DNA of 64,000 bases from Elmis aenea (GCA_947652605.1 OX393578.1:61573415-61637414); one strand, 5' to 3'. Numbered from the stretch's first letter, positions 50,998 to 63,700 are shown. Notes: generated from the sequence alone by a model not told the origin. Numbers and translations: made by a program.

Positions 50998-51638
50998 ATT
51001 GTTATAATTTCGATCAAAATTAGTACGATTGACCTGAATTTTCACGTGTATCTATAAGAAACGTGGTATTAACCGATACCACAAGATGACACTATGGCTA
51101 ACCTTGCTTACCGGTTTCACAAGGTCTAGAAAATTCCCCCGAAAAAAATATTAAGCAAACGATCTAAAACTGCTGTTTTTCACGAACAGAAGTTTACAGT
51201 AACTGGCACTAATCATAAAACTGTCTTTACTAATGAAATTAAAGCACAACCTTTGCACTTGAACATCCATTTCAGCATGACACTAGTAACGCCAACGATA
51301 TTAAAACTGCGTTCCTAAACGTTACTTAGTTTTAATTAAATAAATAAACAAAATACTGATAATAAACTCTAATTGTTCATAAAAATCACATTGTTAGCAC
51401 TGTAGAGTAACATGAATTAACGAAGTAGTCTTTGGATTGCTTTTCGAAAGCTTTACTCTTCAAATTTTGTAAATACTCTTCCAACAAAATATTCTTTGAA
51501 CACTTCCATTTTCTAACCTCATTTTGTTTGTAATGAATGTCGCTATTATGGATAATGCCGCTGCGTGTGTTTTAATTCTAATATACGGTTTTTAATAACT
51601 AAACTAAAGTTATATTAAGTGCAAAACAATATTCTGAA
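50998..51638. promoter_or_regulatory. Bidirectional promoter region between eIF3j and SREK1-like gene
   Basis: About 640 bp separate the two divergent start codons. Both genes are housekeeping RNA/translation factors. No TATA box at a convincing distance was seen. The start context of the + gene is TGAAATGG. The shared promoter is inferred from geometry only. Confidence 0.45.
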
Positions 51639-53375
51639 ATGGCTATCGGAGGTACGAAAGTAATTCAAGTTACAAATATTGCACCCCAAGCAACAAAGGA
51701 CCAAATGCAAACATTGTTTGGCTACCTTGGGAAAATTGAAGATATTCGTTTATATCCAACTATTAGAGATGTGTCTTGCCCTGTACAATCCAGAATATGT
51801 TACATAAAGTTTATTGATACCATCACAGTGGGTATCGCCCAGCATATGACGAATACAGTTTTTATCGATAGAGCTTTAATTGTTATTCCGGTTCAAAATG
51901 GTGAAATTCCTGATGAATATTTCGCCCTGGAGATGACCAAAAATGGTACCATAGTACCTGGTTTATGTCCATCAGAACCAAACTTGCCCGCGAATGTTGT
52001 GAATTCAATAAGCGGCGTGGGTGCAGATCAAGTTATTGTCACTACCGACCCCAAACTGGAAGCAAATGGTTTAACGCCATATCCACCTTTACCGATCAAT
52101 TATGACAGCCATAAAATCGAAGAAGTGCGAAGAACGGTGCTCATATTAAATATTGATTCCAACACAACAGCAGAAGATCTTATAGATTTTTTTATTCCTA
52201 CTTGTGAGGTAAAATACATAAGACTGTGTACTCGCCAATCAGACAACAGTACCCACATGTTGGTCGAGTTCAGTGAACAGCCGAGTGTCGCAGAAGCTTT
52301 GAAAATGAACGGCAAAGATTTCAAAGGCAAACCCATAAAAATAATCCACGCTACTCAGCCTATCGTAAAACCTCAAGCAAAAAGCAACGAGGCCGCTCAA
52401 AGAGAAATAGAAGAAGCCATGTCCCGTGTGAAAGAAGCCCAAAACCTTATATCGGCCACTATAGACCCAGTCATCGGAATGTTATCAAAAGACAAACGAG
52501 GATCGAGAAGATCCAGGTCCAGATCCAGAGGTCGACGTCGAAGATCTCGTTCCAGATCCCGCTCTAGACGTAGATCAAGATCCCGCCATCGTTCACGTCG
52601 CTCAAGATCCAGGTCTAAACGATCTAGATCCAAAGAACGTAAACGTTCCAAAACACCACCACGACGTCGCTCCAGATCAGGCTCGAGATCAGGCTCGAGA
52701 ATGTCAAGATCACGTCGATCAACATCACGCTCACGAAAATCTCGTTCAAAGTCCCGATCATCACGTCGCGAAAAAGATAAACGTAAATCGAGGGATAAGG
52801 AACAAGCCAAGTCTCGAGATCGTTCTAAAGACAAGAAAGATAAAGATAAATCGCGGGATATGGATCGAGCCAAATCAAAAGACAGGGACAAAGATAAAGA
52901 GAGAGCACGTGATAAGGAACGGGATTCGAAGGAAAAGAAAAGTGATAAGGAAAGTAGTATTGATTTTGACGAGAAGAGATCGAATTCAGATAAAAAACGA
53001 ATGTCTAGGTCATCGTCACGTGCTAGATTTCGTTCGCGATCCCGTGAACGAAAACCAAGCCGTTCTCCTCGTGAAAGAAAGAGGTCACGTTCGAGGGGAA
53101 GCAGACGGCGTACTCCTTCGCCTCGAGTCACACGCAGACGTAGCCGTTCTAAAAGTAGAGATGGAGATCGTAAACGAGAAAAAAGAGAGAAAAAAGAAAA
53201 GAGGGATAGATCACCATCTAGTTCCAAAGTACCCAGAAATTATGATGAAGAAGAAAGGGGTTTCGATGAAAAATATAAACGTAAAGATTCTGATAGTTAT
53301 CATGAATCAGATACAATGAACGATAAGGAATCATCTGAGAAATCTGATAATATGGATATTTCTAATTCTCCTTAA
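51639..53375 (+). CDS. Srp54: SR-type splicing regulator with two RRMs, SREK1/Srp54-like
   Basis: 578 residues in a single exon. RRM1 spans about residues 6-84 (VIQVTNIAPQATKDQMQTLF and then RICYIKFID as the RNP1-like strand). A linker contains EYFALEMTKNGTIVPGL. RRM2 spans about 163-238 (TVLILNIDSNTTAEDLIDFF, THMLVEFSE, KPIKIIHA). From about residue 287 it becomes an RS domain of alternating Arg-Ser with Lys-Asp-Arg-Glu blocks, and ends in an acidic Ser-rich tail. Domain order and the two RRM sequences fit human SREK1 (SRrp86) and fly Srp54, nuclear factors that modulate splice-site choice through other SR proteins. The start ATG 51639 is the first in frame and is followed immediately by RRM1. 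No intron is needed. Antisense frames of up to 276 codons in the RS region are composition shadows. Confidence 0.9.
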   Translation: MAIGGTKVIQVTNIAPQATKDQMQTLFGYLGKIEDIRLYPTIRDVSCPVQSRICYIKFIDTITVGIAQHMTNTVFIDRALIVIPVQNGEIPDEYFALEMTKNGTIVPGLCPSEPNLPANVVNSISGVGADQVIVTTDPKLEANGLTPYPPLPINYDSHKIEEVRRTVLILNIDSNTTAEDLIDFFIPTCEVKYIRLCTRQSDNSTHMLVEFSEQPSVAEALKMNGKDFKGKPIKIIHATQPIVKPQAKSNEAAQREIEEAMSRVKEAQNLISATIDPVIGMLSKDKRGSRRSRSRSRGRRRRSRSRSRSRRRSRSRHRSRRSRSRSKRSRSKERKRSKTPPRRRSRSGSRSGSRMSRSRRSTSRSRKSRSKSRSSRREKDKRKSRDKEQAKSRDRSKDKKDKDKSRDMDRAKSKDRDKDKERARDKERDSKEKKSDKESSIDFDEKRSNSDKKRMSRSSSRARFRSRSRERKPSRSPRERKRSRSRGSRRRTPSPRVTRRRSRSKSRDGDRKREKREKKEKRDRSPSSSKVPRNYDEEERGFDEKYKRKDSDSYHESDTMNDKESSEKSDNMDISNSP

Positions 53376-54500
53376 AATACTGTAGAATATTGAATGTAAT
53401 ATTTATATTATCTATGTTACATCTTAATATGACAATGTTAAATAATGAACTGTTTTAACAACTCATAATTTAAGATACTAAATTTTATTTCATAGTATTA
53501 TAAATAAATAAAATAGTGTGCGCATGTTTGCATTGAGTTTCTTAAAATAAATTGTCTTTATACGTTGTTTGTTTCCAGTATTTTGTAAAAACATGAATTT
53601 AATAAATGGACTTAATGAAGTTTTATATTTTTTTTTTAACTTACTTTAATCATTACTGAATAAAATTACAAATCTTATTAATTAAACCCTTATTAGGGCG
53701 TATGTAATTTTAAAAATATCTAAAATAAACTTTAAAAATTATAAAAGATAAGTTTGACATTTACATAAAGACCGTATATTTTACATTAATTTTTCAATAA
53801 ATAAGCTCTTAAGCACATTTTTAATATGTACAAAATGTATTTTATCCTTAAATATTCAATATAACGTGATATTTATTACTTTTACTTCCCAAAAAATACC
53901 TTCGTAAATTTAAGGTTAGTTTTTCTAGTTTTTACAAATTTAACTGTAACTTAATTAAAAATTAATATTATGGAAAAACTCCAATCGTTAATGATAAAAT
54001 AAACCTTAATTAAAGTTTTAGGGTTCAAAATCATCAATCACTTGCTGATTTGAACATAAAATACTTGATTCAAGATAGCGGGAATGGGTACTGCCGATTT
54101 AACTGTTGACTTGACATCGGTGTGTGGGTTTTAAATAAGAGAACTGCAGTTTAGACAAAAAAAGTTGGTTGTTAACTGATTTTAACACAAAACTTAACAC
54201 TTTGAAGTAATAATTTGAAAGTAGTTATGTTATAAATTTAATATAAACGATTGATGCTTATCGAAGCACAAATTTTTTTAAATGAAGCAATAAGTGCTTG
54301 TGTAATTTAATTTTAGAATTACTTTTGTACTGCAGACGTAGCATTATATTATTTATATATGGAATGGATGTATTTTGGCTCAAATGGAGATTATTAAAAC
54401 TATTATAATACAAAAAAATCCATTTATTTAAGACTTAAAATAATTGCAACTCAATAATGTAAACAAAATATTTTTATAAAGTAAACGAACATAAAATTTT
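53376..54500. other. Convergent 3' intergenic region
   Basis: About 1.1 kb between the stop codons of the SREK1-like gene (+) and RPAP3 (-). AT-rich. Contains the poly(A) signal of the former and a minus-strand AATAAA at 54423-54428 that could serve RPAP3. Nothing else recognised. Confidence 0.6.
53503..53512 (+). terminator. Poly(A) signal of the SREK1-like gene
   Basis: Overlapping AATAAATAAAA motifs about 130 bases after the stop codon, followed by T/G-rich sequence (AGTGTGCGCATGTTTG), as expected for cleavage/polyadenylation. Confidence 0.55.
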
Positions 54501-56541
54501 TCACAATTCATATTTTTTTATCAAAATGTCTATATCATCCGTTGATATACTGTTATCAGCTTTCAAGTAATCGATGATCTTCACGAGTTCTAAAACAAAA
54601 CCATTGATTAAAATTTAAAAAGTTCATTTGTGGATGGCATGTAGTACCTTTTTTATCCTGCGAAGACATAAACATTACTAACGTTCCGAATCTTCGCACT
54701 TCCGATAATCCCAACAAATATTCATAAACGGGAGCTCTTTTTTCAACAAAAATCCCCGCCAACGTTTTGATGATGTCACTGAATATGTCGCTCTCGAGTG
54801 ATTCCTTGAATATAGTGGCAAAATCACTCGGGTTGATTTTTTGTAAATAAAGAAAAGTCCAATCCTCTCGCCGCTTCAAAAATTTCCAGTCGGACGTGAA
54901 TTGTACCACAGATTTGGGAACAGCGAACTGAAATTCTTCTTCGTCTTTAACACATACGTGCTCTTTATTTTCAATTTCGGTAATTATTTTCTGGTTAATT
55001 TTTTCTTTAACATCTTTCTTGATGTCCAATACTTCGGGCTGTATTTTTGTTGTAACGAAATTTTCCACCTCCCGTTCGACAACTTTAAAATCGTCACACC
55101 TTATAACGTTGCTATTTTTGTCATCACCCGGCCTGGGTAGCGGCTGTGCAGTTTCCGTGACACGTTTATTTCTTTCGTACAGATCTGCGTCGTGCTTTTG
55201 CCTGTTTATTTCCCAATTCAAATCTACATCTTCAATCGAAATTCTCTTTAGAGGCTTTTTGGATCTCAAATGTGGAGGCTTCGTGATTGGCTGAATAATA
55301 TTGACAAGATTTCCGCTTGGCCAGTATGGAACTGCTTTTTGGGGCAATCCTATTTCACTTGTTTTTGTAGTTTCGGTTTCAACTTTTGGTTTTCCGGTCG
55401 GCTTGATTTTTTCCGCAGGCTTAGGTGCCGGCTTGGAGCTTAAAGATTCAATCGTTGCTTTACTTAAACCAACCACAGATTCGTAGTCCTTCTGCTTTTG
55501 ACGTGAAATTGAAAACTTAGATTTAGGTCGAATTGTTTCAGCTGTTATTGAAGATGTCTAGATAAAACCAATTTAACAGAATAGTAAAAATACAGTCTAA
55601 GAAATAAAGCTACATTTTTTTATCTTACCTTATTATTTCCAGAATTTAATATTTTTTCAATTTTAGACAAAGCGGAGATCGATTCTTTATTGTTTGGTTC
55701 ATAATCAAAAACTTTTAAAAGATCCTGTTTCGCTTCTTCTAATTGATTTAATTTTTCTCGTGCTGCCGCTCTACGTTGATAAGCTTTCACGTAAGTTTTA
55801 TCCAGCTGTAAAGCTGTTGTACAATCGCATTCCGCAGCCCGAAAACTAAAAAAAGCGCACATTTTAATTAAAAAGTACGACACTGAATTAAATCACTTAC
55901 TTATCTTTTTTTAAATGGCACAAGGCTCTATTAGCATAAAAAATTGGATCATATCCATAACATTCAATTGCCCGGGTATAACATTCAATTGCTTCATCCC
56001 AACGCTGCTTTCTTACAAATTTATTACCCTAACAACATACATTGCTTTGATTATTTAGCACCTACAGTCAAGTATCTCACATACCTTCTCTTTTTCATAT
56101 ATGGCTTCATCTCTCATACCCTCATCATTTTCATCAGATATACCATCAGATTCTGCACTTTCTTCCTTGTCAACTTTTGCACATTCTGCTTCGACGTCAA
56201 ACTTCTCCCACGCTTTATAATCAGAGGACTGTATGCGTTTCACAGTTTTTTTCGACTTATCGGCATCAGATTTTTCTGCATTTGATTCTGAAGCAGCATT
56301 GGATGTCGTTTTCCTTACTTTATTTCTTGGAAGTGGTACCTGTTACACACAAATTTGTTAATACACTTATATTGTTGTCATATTTGGGTTAGGTTACCTC
56401 TGCATCATTCTCTGCAGAAGCCTGTTTAAGATTTTCATCTTTACGTTTCATTTCTTCGCCCCATACTTTCAAATCGGAGTAAAAATCATGTAAATCTGAA
56501 GTATTATCACGTATTTGCTTTTGTAACGCAATAGGATCCAT
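54501..56541 (-). CDS. spag: RNA polymerase II-associated protein 3 (R2TP co-chaperone), Spaghetti-type
   Basis: Subunit of the R2TP complex that brings HSP90/HSP70 to clients such as RNA polymerase II, snoRNPs and PIKK kinases through TPR binding of EEVD tails. Six exons on the minus strand: 56541-56398, 56339-56085, 56028-55901, 55845-55629, 55557-54648 and 54589-54501. They total 1743 nt (580 residues). All borders are GT/AG and phases agree. The start MDPIALQKQIRDN leads into DLHDFYSDLKVWGEEMKRKD, typical of RPAP3 N termini. One TPR domain spans about residues 123-245 (KGNKFVRKQRWDEAIECYTR, DPIFYANRALCHLKK, DKTYVKAYQRRAAAREKL). A disordered charged linker follows, then the RPAP3 C-terminal helical domain from about 467 (QFTSDWKFLKRREDW...INPSDF) to near the end. 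Vertebrate RPAP3 has two TPR domains; only one is seen here, as in fly Spag. Tail-to-tail with the SREK1-like gene. Confidence 0.93.
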
Positions 56542-57536
56542 CACTAAACTTTTTAAAAGTATGGTTGTCAAAATTTGACGTGTATGGATATTGATAAAAC
56601 TGGAAACAATCAAAAACTTTATCTCTATGGCAACGTCCATAATTTATTGTATGAGTACGTTCGTTCACAATAATAGTTAAAACATTAATTAATTTATAAA
56701 CATGAAAACAATATTATACATAGCCATTTAGTAGTTTGAGAGAAATCCTAAGCCAAGTTTTACACTGTGATTTTAATTTTAACCAATAACCAATGAAGGA
56801 TTTATTACTTATAGTAAAATATATTTTCGAATAAATTTAATTACTTGTTACACATTCTTTTAAACATTAAGATTTTCGAGTTATCTTTTAACAGTTTTAA
56901 AGCTTTTTATACAGACAATCAATTTTGAACGACACTTTACCATATACTGATAAATTATTAAAATAAAAAAACTACTCTTAACTATCGGAGTTGTATTTCA
57001 AATATTTTATAGAACAATGTTACATTTTAAACTATGCATCAAAACTAAATTTATTAATAAATAGAGCACCATTAATAATTTTAAATAATCTGTCTGGCTT
57101 TTTAATCAAACTTTGCAATAATCTGTTATTTTATTTACACATATCTAAAAAAAAAAATTCGTTTTTTGGGTCTGTAGTTTAATTATTTTTTGTAAAGGAC
57201 TTTGCACTATTTTAATCTGCCTACAGACGAAATTATCCATGTGTTTATTTCGTTAATGTAAATCTAGAGAGGGCGTGTTAAGAGGATCAAATTTCGATAA
57301 CAGTTTTATTGAAATATTTTAGTATAACTTAAAACTTAGAGCACAATGTGGAAATTCGTGATTTATGTGAATTTTATTGGACTCACTTTTTTAACAAGTA
57401 AGGCAAATTGTATATACAATATAATATTATAAGCTTTATTTAGAAAAAAGGGCATAGGACTGATTCTAAAAATACAAATTGATTAATTCTTTTAATTGTG
57501 TTTTTTGTCCGAGTCAAAAAAATCAAATAAAGAGCA
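56542..57536. other. Upstream flank of RPAP3
   Basis: AT-rich sequence between the RPAP3 start codon and the satellite array, presumably including the RPAP3 promoter. No motif or coding frame that can be supported. Confidence 0.55.
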
Positions 57537-60382
57537 GTTAAAACGATATAAAAATAAAGACATTTTGCTTTTTGAGTTAATTTTTGAAGTTTCTTACAAA
57601 CAAAATATTGGATCGTTTCCTAAATCAGTTTTTCGTTGTCGATAATCATGCTAAACATGTCCTGAAAATTTCAAGTCAATATCTTAAGCAGTTAAAAAAT
57701 TATTCGCGAATATGTGTTTTAAAACCACATAAAAATCAAGAAATTTTGCTTTTTGAGTTAATTTTTGAAGTTTCTTACAAACAAAATATTGGATCGTTTC
57801 CTAAATCAGTTTTTCGTTGTAGATAAGCATGATAAACTTGTCCTGAAAATTTCAAGTCAATATCTTAAGCAGTTAAAAAATTATTCGCGAATATGTGTTT
57901 TAAAACCACATAAAAATCAAGAAATTTTGCTTTTTTGAGTTATTTTTTGAAGTTTCTTACAAACAAAATATTGGATCGTTTCCTAAATCAGTTTTTCGTT
58001 GTAGATAATCATGCTAAACATGTCCTAAAAATTTCAAGTCATTATCTTAAGCAGTTAAAAAATTATTCGCGATTATGTGTTTTAACGATATAAAAATTAA
58101 GAAATTTTGCTTTTTTGAGTTAATTTTTGAAGTGTCTTGCAAACAAAATATTGGATCGTTTCCTAAATCAGTTTATCGTTAAAGATAAGCATATTAAACA
58201 TGTCCTGAAAACTTCTAGTCAATATCTTAAGCAGTTAAGAAATTATTCGCCAATATGTGTTTTAAAACGATATAAAAATTAAGAAATTTTGCTTTTTTGA
58301 GTTAATTTTTGAAGTGTCTTACAAACAAAATATTGGATCGTGTCCTAAATCAGTTTTTCATTGTAGATAATCATGCTAAACATGTCCTGAAAATTTCAAG
58401 TCAATGTCTTAAGCAGTTAAAAAATTATTCGCGAATATGTGTTTTAAAACGACATAAAAATTAAGAAATTTTGCTTTTTTGGGTTGATTTTTAAAGTTTT
58501 TTACAAACAAAATATTGGATCGTTTCCTAAATCAGTTTATCGTTGTAGATAAGCATATTAAACATGTCCTGAAAACTTCTAGTCAATATCTTAAGCAGTT
58601 AAGAAATTATTCGCCAATATGTGTTTTAAAACGATATAAAAATTAAGAAATTTTGCTTTTTTGAGTTAATTTTTGAAGTGTCTTACAAACAAAATATTGG
58701 ATCGTGTCCTAAATCAGTTTTTCATTGTAGATAATCATGCTAAACATGTCCTGAAAATTTCAAGTCAATGTCTTAAGCAGTTAAAAAATTATTCGCGAAT
58801 ATGTGTTTTAAAACGATATAAAAATTAAGAAATTTTGCTTTTTTGAGTTAATTTTTGAAGTTTCTTACAAACCAAATATTGGATCGTTTCCTAAATCAGT
58901 TTTTCGTTGTAGATAAGCATGATAAACATGTCCTGAAAATTTCTAGTCAATATCTCAAGCAGTTAAAAAATTATTCGCGAATATGTGTTTTAAAACGATA
59001 TAAAAATTAAGAAATTTTGCTTTTTTGAGTTAATTTTTGAAGTGTCTTACAAACAAAATATTGGATCGTGTCCTAAATCAGTTTTTCATTGTAGATAATC
59101 ATGCTAAACATGTCCTGAAAATTTCAAGTCAATGTCTTAAGCAGTTAAAAAATTATTCGCGAATATGTGTTTTAAAACGACATAAAAATTAAGAAATTTT
59201 GCTTTTTTGGGTTGATTTTTAAAGTTTTTTACAAACAAAATATTGGATCGTTTCCTAAATCAGTTTATCGTTGTAGATAAGCATATTAAACATGTCCTGA
59301 AAACTTCTAGTCAATATCTTAAGCAGTTAAGAAATTATTCGCCAATATGTGTTTTAAAACGATATAAAAATTAAGAAATTTTGCTTTTTTGAGTTAATTT
59401 TTGAAGTGTCTTACAAACAAAATATTGGATCGTGTCCTAAATCAGTTTTTCATTGTAGATAATCATGCTAAACATGTCCTGAAAATTTCAAGTCAATGTC
59501 TTAAGCAGTTAAAAAATTATTCGCGAATATGTGTTTTAAAACGATATAAAAATTAAGAAATTTTGCTTTTTTGAGTTAATTTTTGAAGTTTCTTACAAAC
59601 CAAATATTGGATCGTTTCCTAAATCAGTTTTTCGTTGTAGATAAGCATGATAAACATGTCCTGAAAATTTCTAGTCAATATCTCAAGCAGTTAAAAAATT
59701 ATTCGCGAATATGTGTTTTAAAACGATATAAAAATTAAGAAATTTTGCTTTTTTGAGTTAATTTTTGAAGTATCTTACAAACAAAATATTGGATCGTTTC
59801 CTAAATCAGTTTTTCGTTGTAGATAATCATGCTAAACATGTCCTGAAAATTTCAAGTCAATATCTTAAGCAGTTAAAAAATTATTCGCGAATATGTGTTT
59901 TAAAACCACATAAAAATCAAGAAATTTTGCTTTTTTGAGTTAATTTTTGAAGTGTCTTACAAACAAAATATTGGATCGTTTCCTAAATCAGTTTTTCGTT
60001 GTAGATAAGCATAATAAACATGCCCTGAAAATTTCTAGTCAATATCTCAAGCAGTTAAAAAATTATTCGCCAATATGTGTTTTAAAACGATATAAAAATT
60101 AAGAAATTTTGCTTTTTTGAGTTAATTTTTGAAGTGTCTTACAAACAAAATATTGGATCGTTTCCTAAATCAGTTTTTCGTTGTAGATAATCATGCTAAA
60201 CATGTCCTGAAAATTTCTAGTCAATATCTTAAGCAGTTAAAAAATTATTCGCAAATATGTGTTTTAAAACCACATAAAAATCAAGAAATTTTGCTTTTTT
60301 GAGTTAATTTTCGAAGTGTCTTACAAACAAAATATTGGATCGTTTCCTAAATCAGTTTTTCGTTGTAGATAATCATGCTAAA
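57537..60382. repeat. Satellite array, 181-182-bp monomer, about 15.7 copies, with 728-bp higher-order repeat
   Basis: The TTTTGC block recurs at 57563, 57744, 57925, 58105, 58287 and then every 182 bp to 60289. Each monomer carries AAACAAAATATTGGATCG, TCCTAAATCAGTTT, ATGTCCTGAAAA, CTTAAGCAGTTAA and TATTCGC blocks. Variant monomers alternate: a type with ATCGTGTCC and CATTGTAG lies at 58287, 58651, 59015 and 59379, separated by two other variants in the same order. The stretch 58287-59014 is therefore repeated as 59015-59742. The array is cut at its right end by the LTR of a Gypsy element. Confidence 0.95.
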
Positions 60383-60595
60383 TGTAAAGTACTGATAACG
60401 CTGATAAACATTACCGTTTATTCATTTAATAGTTACAACTGATAACACAGTTACATGTATAAAAGACTTAGCGTTAAACACTATTTAATACATATCGGTC
60501 GGCAGCCCGATGTACGTCTATGCTCGTTGGCGGACACTAGCCAAGAGGCGGTTTGATACTCGCGCACTGCGTAATACACATATGCGCACACTACA
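60383..60595 (-). repeat. 3' LTR of the Gypsy element, 213 bp
   Basis: On the minus strand it starts TGTAGTGTGCGCATATGTG right after the polypurine tract and ends CAGTACTTTACA, so it has the TG...CA ends. It contains AATAAA (minus strand, + coordinates 60417-60422) near the end as the retroelement poly(A) signal. 213 bp is short for this class but credible. The second LTR is not in the window, so identity between LTRs cannot be used for dating. Confidence 0.8.
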
Positions 60596-60608
60596 TCCCT
60601 CCTTGCTT
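60596..60608 (-). other. Polypurine tract of the Gypsy element
   Basis: The minus strand reads AAGCAAGGAGGGA immediately before the TG of the LTR. This is the primer for plus-strand DNA synthesis in LTR elements, and it fixes the LTR boundary. Confidence 0.75.
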
Positions 60609-60779
60609 AAATCATTAGCACTCTTATTATTTCTAATTAGGCAACATTACATGGACTAACAATTATTGCAAACAATATCTTAGCTCGATGCAACTATCCT
60701 AATATCCCAATACTATCGTTCCTGTCGACACTCGTCATATATAACATAAATGGATACAATATACAATGTTACAAAACAT

Positions 60780-63700
60780 TTAGTCGTCAAACCCATACCT
60801 ACTCGGTGGTAGTGCTTTTCTGGAGCTAGTACGTCTAGAGGGTTCAGCTGTTGTTGTATTGTTTGGACTGAATTCTCTTAATGGTTCCGGATTCCCTCTG
60901 TTTTGCTGTACTGGTTCTTGTTGATCCACCTCTTCCACTGGTCTTCCTATCTTTGTTCTGACAGTGTGTCGCAATTGTTCTTTATGTGGTGGTTCTTCCT
61001 TTTCGTTCTCAAAGGCTCCTCGTGGTATGATTTGGTTTGCATGTCGTTTCCAGATCGTACCTGTTGTCGTTTTGCATATGTAAACGTACCTGCCTTTTCG
61101 CTTGACTATTAAAGCGGGAGTCCATTGTCTTTTGTTGATCACTCGGTAATCTCTTACCATAACCTTCTCCCCAATGTTAAAATACTTGACTGTTCTGTCT
61201 TCTTTAACTTCGACGATCTCCTGATTGCTTGGTTTTATTAAATCTAACCTCATCCGTAATTTCCTTCCCAACATCCTCTCTGCAGGAGTAATATTTGTTG
61301 TACTATGTTGTATGTTCCTGTAACTTAGAAGGTATCGTGCTATTAAAGTCGATGTTTCTGTGTTTTTATTTTTATCGTCCATTAAACTGGCATTTAGTTT
61401 AGATTTAAAAGTTCTTACTGCATTTTCTGCGCTACCATTACTTGATGGAGAATATGGGGGTGATGTTATGTGTTTAATACCATTCTTTGAAAAAAAATCA
61501 TTCATCTCATTTGACACAAATGGTGTTCCGTTGTCGCTTACCACCGTCTTGGGTAATCCAAACCTTGCAAATGTTTCTCTCAATTTTACTATGACTTCTT
61601 TACTGTTGCAATTTTTCATTTCGAAAACCTCCGGCCATTTGGAGTATGCATCAGTTAATATAAGATACTGTTTGTTCTGAATCGGACCTAAGAAGTCGAG
61701 ATGTATTCGTTCGAACGGTTCTTTTGTTTCGGGCCATGGTTTTACTTTTACTCTAGGAGGATCTGCTCGCTGTTGTAAACATGGTAAACATGATTTTGCC
61801 ATTTGCTCGATCTCCTGGTCAACTTTTGGCCACCATAAATATGATCTTGCCAACGCTTTTGATTTAACTACTCCTAAGTGACTTACATGGAGTTCTTGAA
61901 GCATTGTTTTACGTAATTGTTTCGGTATAACGACTCTATGACCCCACATTATACATCCCCTTTCTATTGTTAACTCTAGTCGTCTTCTGTAATAAGGTTG
62001 TGTTTCTTCCATCACTGTTTCTGGCCATTTACCCCTTATACATTTCATGACTGATTTTAACAAAGGATCTTTCTGTGTTTCTTGAGCTACTAACTTGTCA
62101 TTTATTGGCAATCCTTCCATCGATGCGAATTTTAAATACTGACAACTATCATTGTACACGGTCGATAAATATTTTATCGGCAATGGTACTCTTGAGAGAC
62201 AATCTGCAATGCAATTTTGTTTACCTTTTACATACTCGATGTGATAATCGAAACCTGACAAAAATATTGCCCATCTTTGTAATCTATTAGCATGCATTAG
62301 TGGAATACCTTTATGTTCACCGAACAAAGTTAATAAAGGTCGATGATCTGTTCGAATGGTAAATTTTATTCCTCTTAAATATTGTTGAAAACGTTCCACT
62401 GCATAGTATATTGCTAGGGCTTCTTTGTGGATCACTGAATACTTCATTTCTGCGGGCATTAATACTCTGCTAACGAACCCAATTGGTCTCTCTTCGCCTG
62501 TCGGCATTAAATGTAAAATGGACGCACCTACTCCATACTGAGATGCATCACAAGTCAATATGATTGGTAAGGCTGGATCAAAATGTGCTAAAACTGTATC
62601 TGATGCCATAATTTGTTTAATATCGTGAAATGCCTTGTCGCATTCCTCGTTCCAACTTACTTCGGGATTTTTACCCAATAAGTTATAAATAGGACGTAAA
62701 TGGTTAGCTAGATTTGGTACAAATTTACCATAATAGTTGACTAAACCAACAAATGATCTCACCTGAGTTACTGTGGTTGGTTTCGGTGCTTCTAATATCG
62801 CCTTAACCTTATCGTTTGTTTTCTTTAAACCATCTTTGTTTATTACGTGTCCTAAATATGTGATTTCGTCTTGAAAAAATTGGCATTTTTCTTTGTTTAG
62901 CTTAAGTCCTGCACTTTCCAATCTTTTGAACACTTCATCGAGCTTCCTGGAGTGCTCCTCCCTTGTTTTTCCTGTAACGACAATGTCATCTAAAAAATTT
63001 ATGACTCCTTCCAACCCCTGTAAGAGTTGCTCTAAATGTCTTTGGAATTTGGCACTCGCTGGAGCTATTCCATATGGCATTCTATTAACTGCATAAATGC
63101 CTTTATGCGTACTCCATGCTACTAACTTTCTTGACTCGGCTTCCAATTCGAATTGAATGTATGCCTGACTGAGGTCAATCTTTGAAAATTGTAGTCCACC
63201 TTGGAGTGATGAAAATATCTCTTCTATACGAGGTAGTGGATATTTCACCGGCTCTAAGTACTTGTTTATTGTCGATTTATAATCGCCACAAATACGTAAC
63301 GAACCATCAGCCTTGACTATCGGCACTAACGGCGTTCCCCATTCACTTGCTTCGATTGGAGTTATGACGCCTTCTTCTTGTAGTCTTTCTAGCTGTTGTT
63401 CGATCTTCTTACGATATGCAAACGGTATTGGACGTGGTTTAATAAAAATTGGCTTCACCTCTGATTTCAACTGAAGAGAAATTTGTGAATACTTATACTT
63501 GCCCAATTTTCCATCAAATACCCAAGGATATTTTTGCAATAACCTGTCCAGTTCGCTCTGCTGACTTTCCATCTTTTTAACAACTTGAAGCTCCATATCA
63601 TATGCCTTAAGGAAATCTCTCCCTACTAGATTAGCACTAGCATCCTGCACTACATAAAAAGATATGGTTTTAACGACATTGTTAAAATTACTCTTAGCTT

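Noticed and set aside
52397..53227. 276-codon open frame on the minus strand
   Set aside because: Lies opposite the RS domain; its Arg/Leu/Asp/Ser monotony is the complement of the Arg-Ser codons of the real gene.
57537..60382. CRISPR-like regular repeats
   Set aside because: The whole ~182 bp is repeated, with no unique spacers; a eukaryotic satellite, not a CRISPR array.
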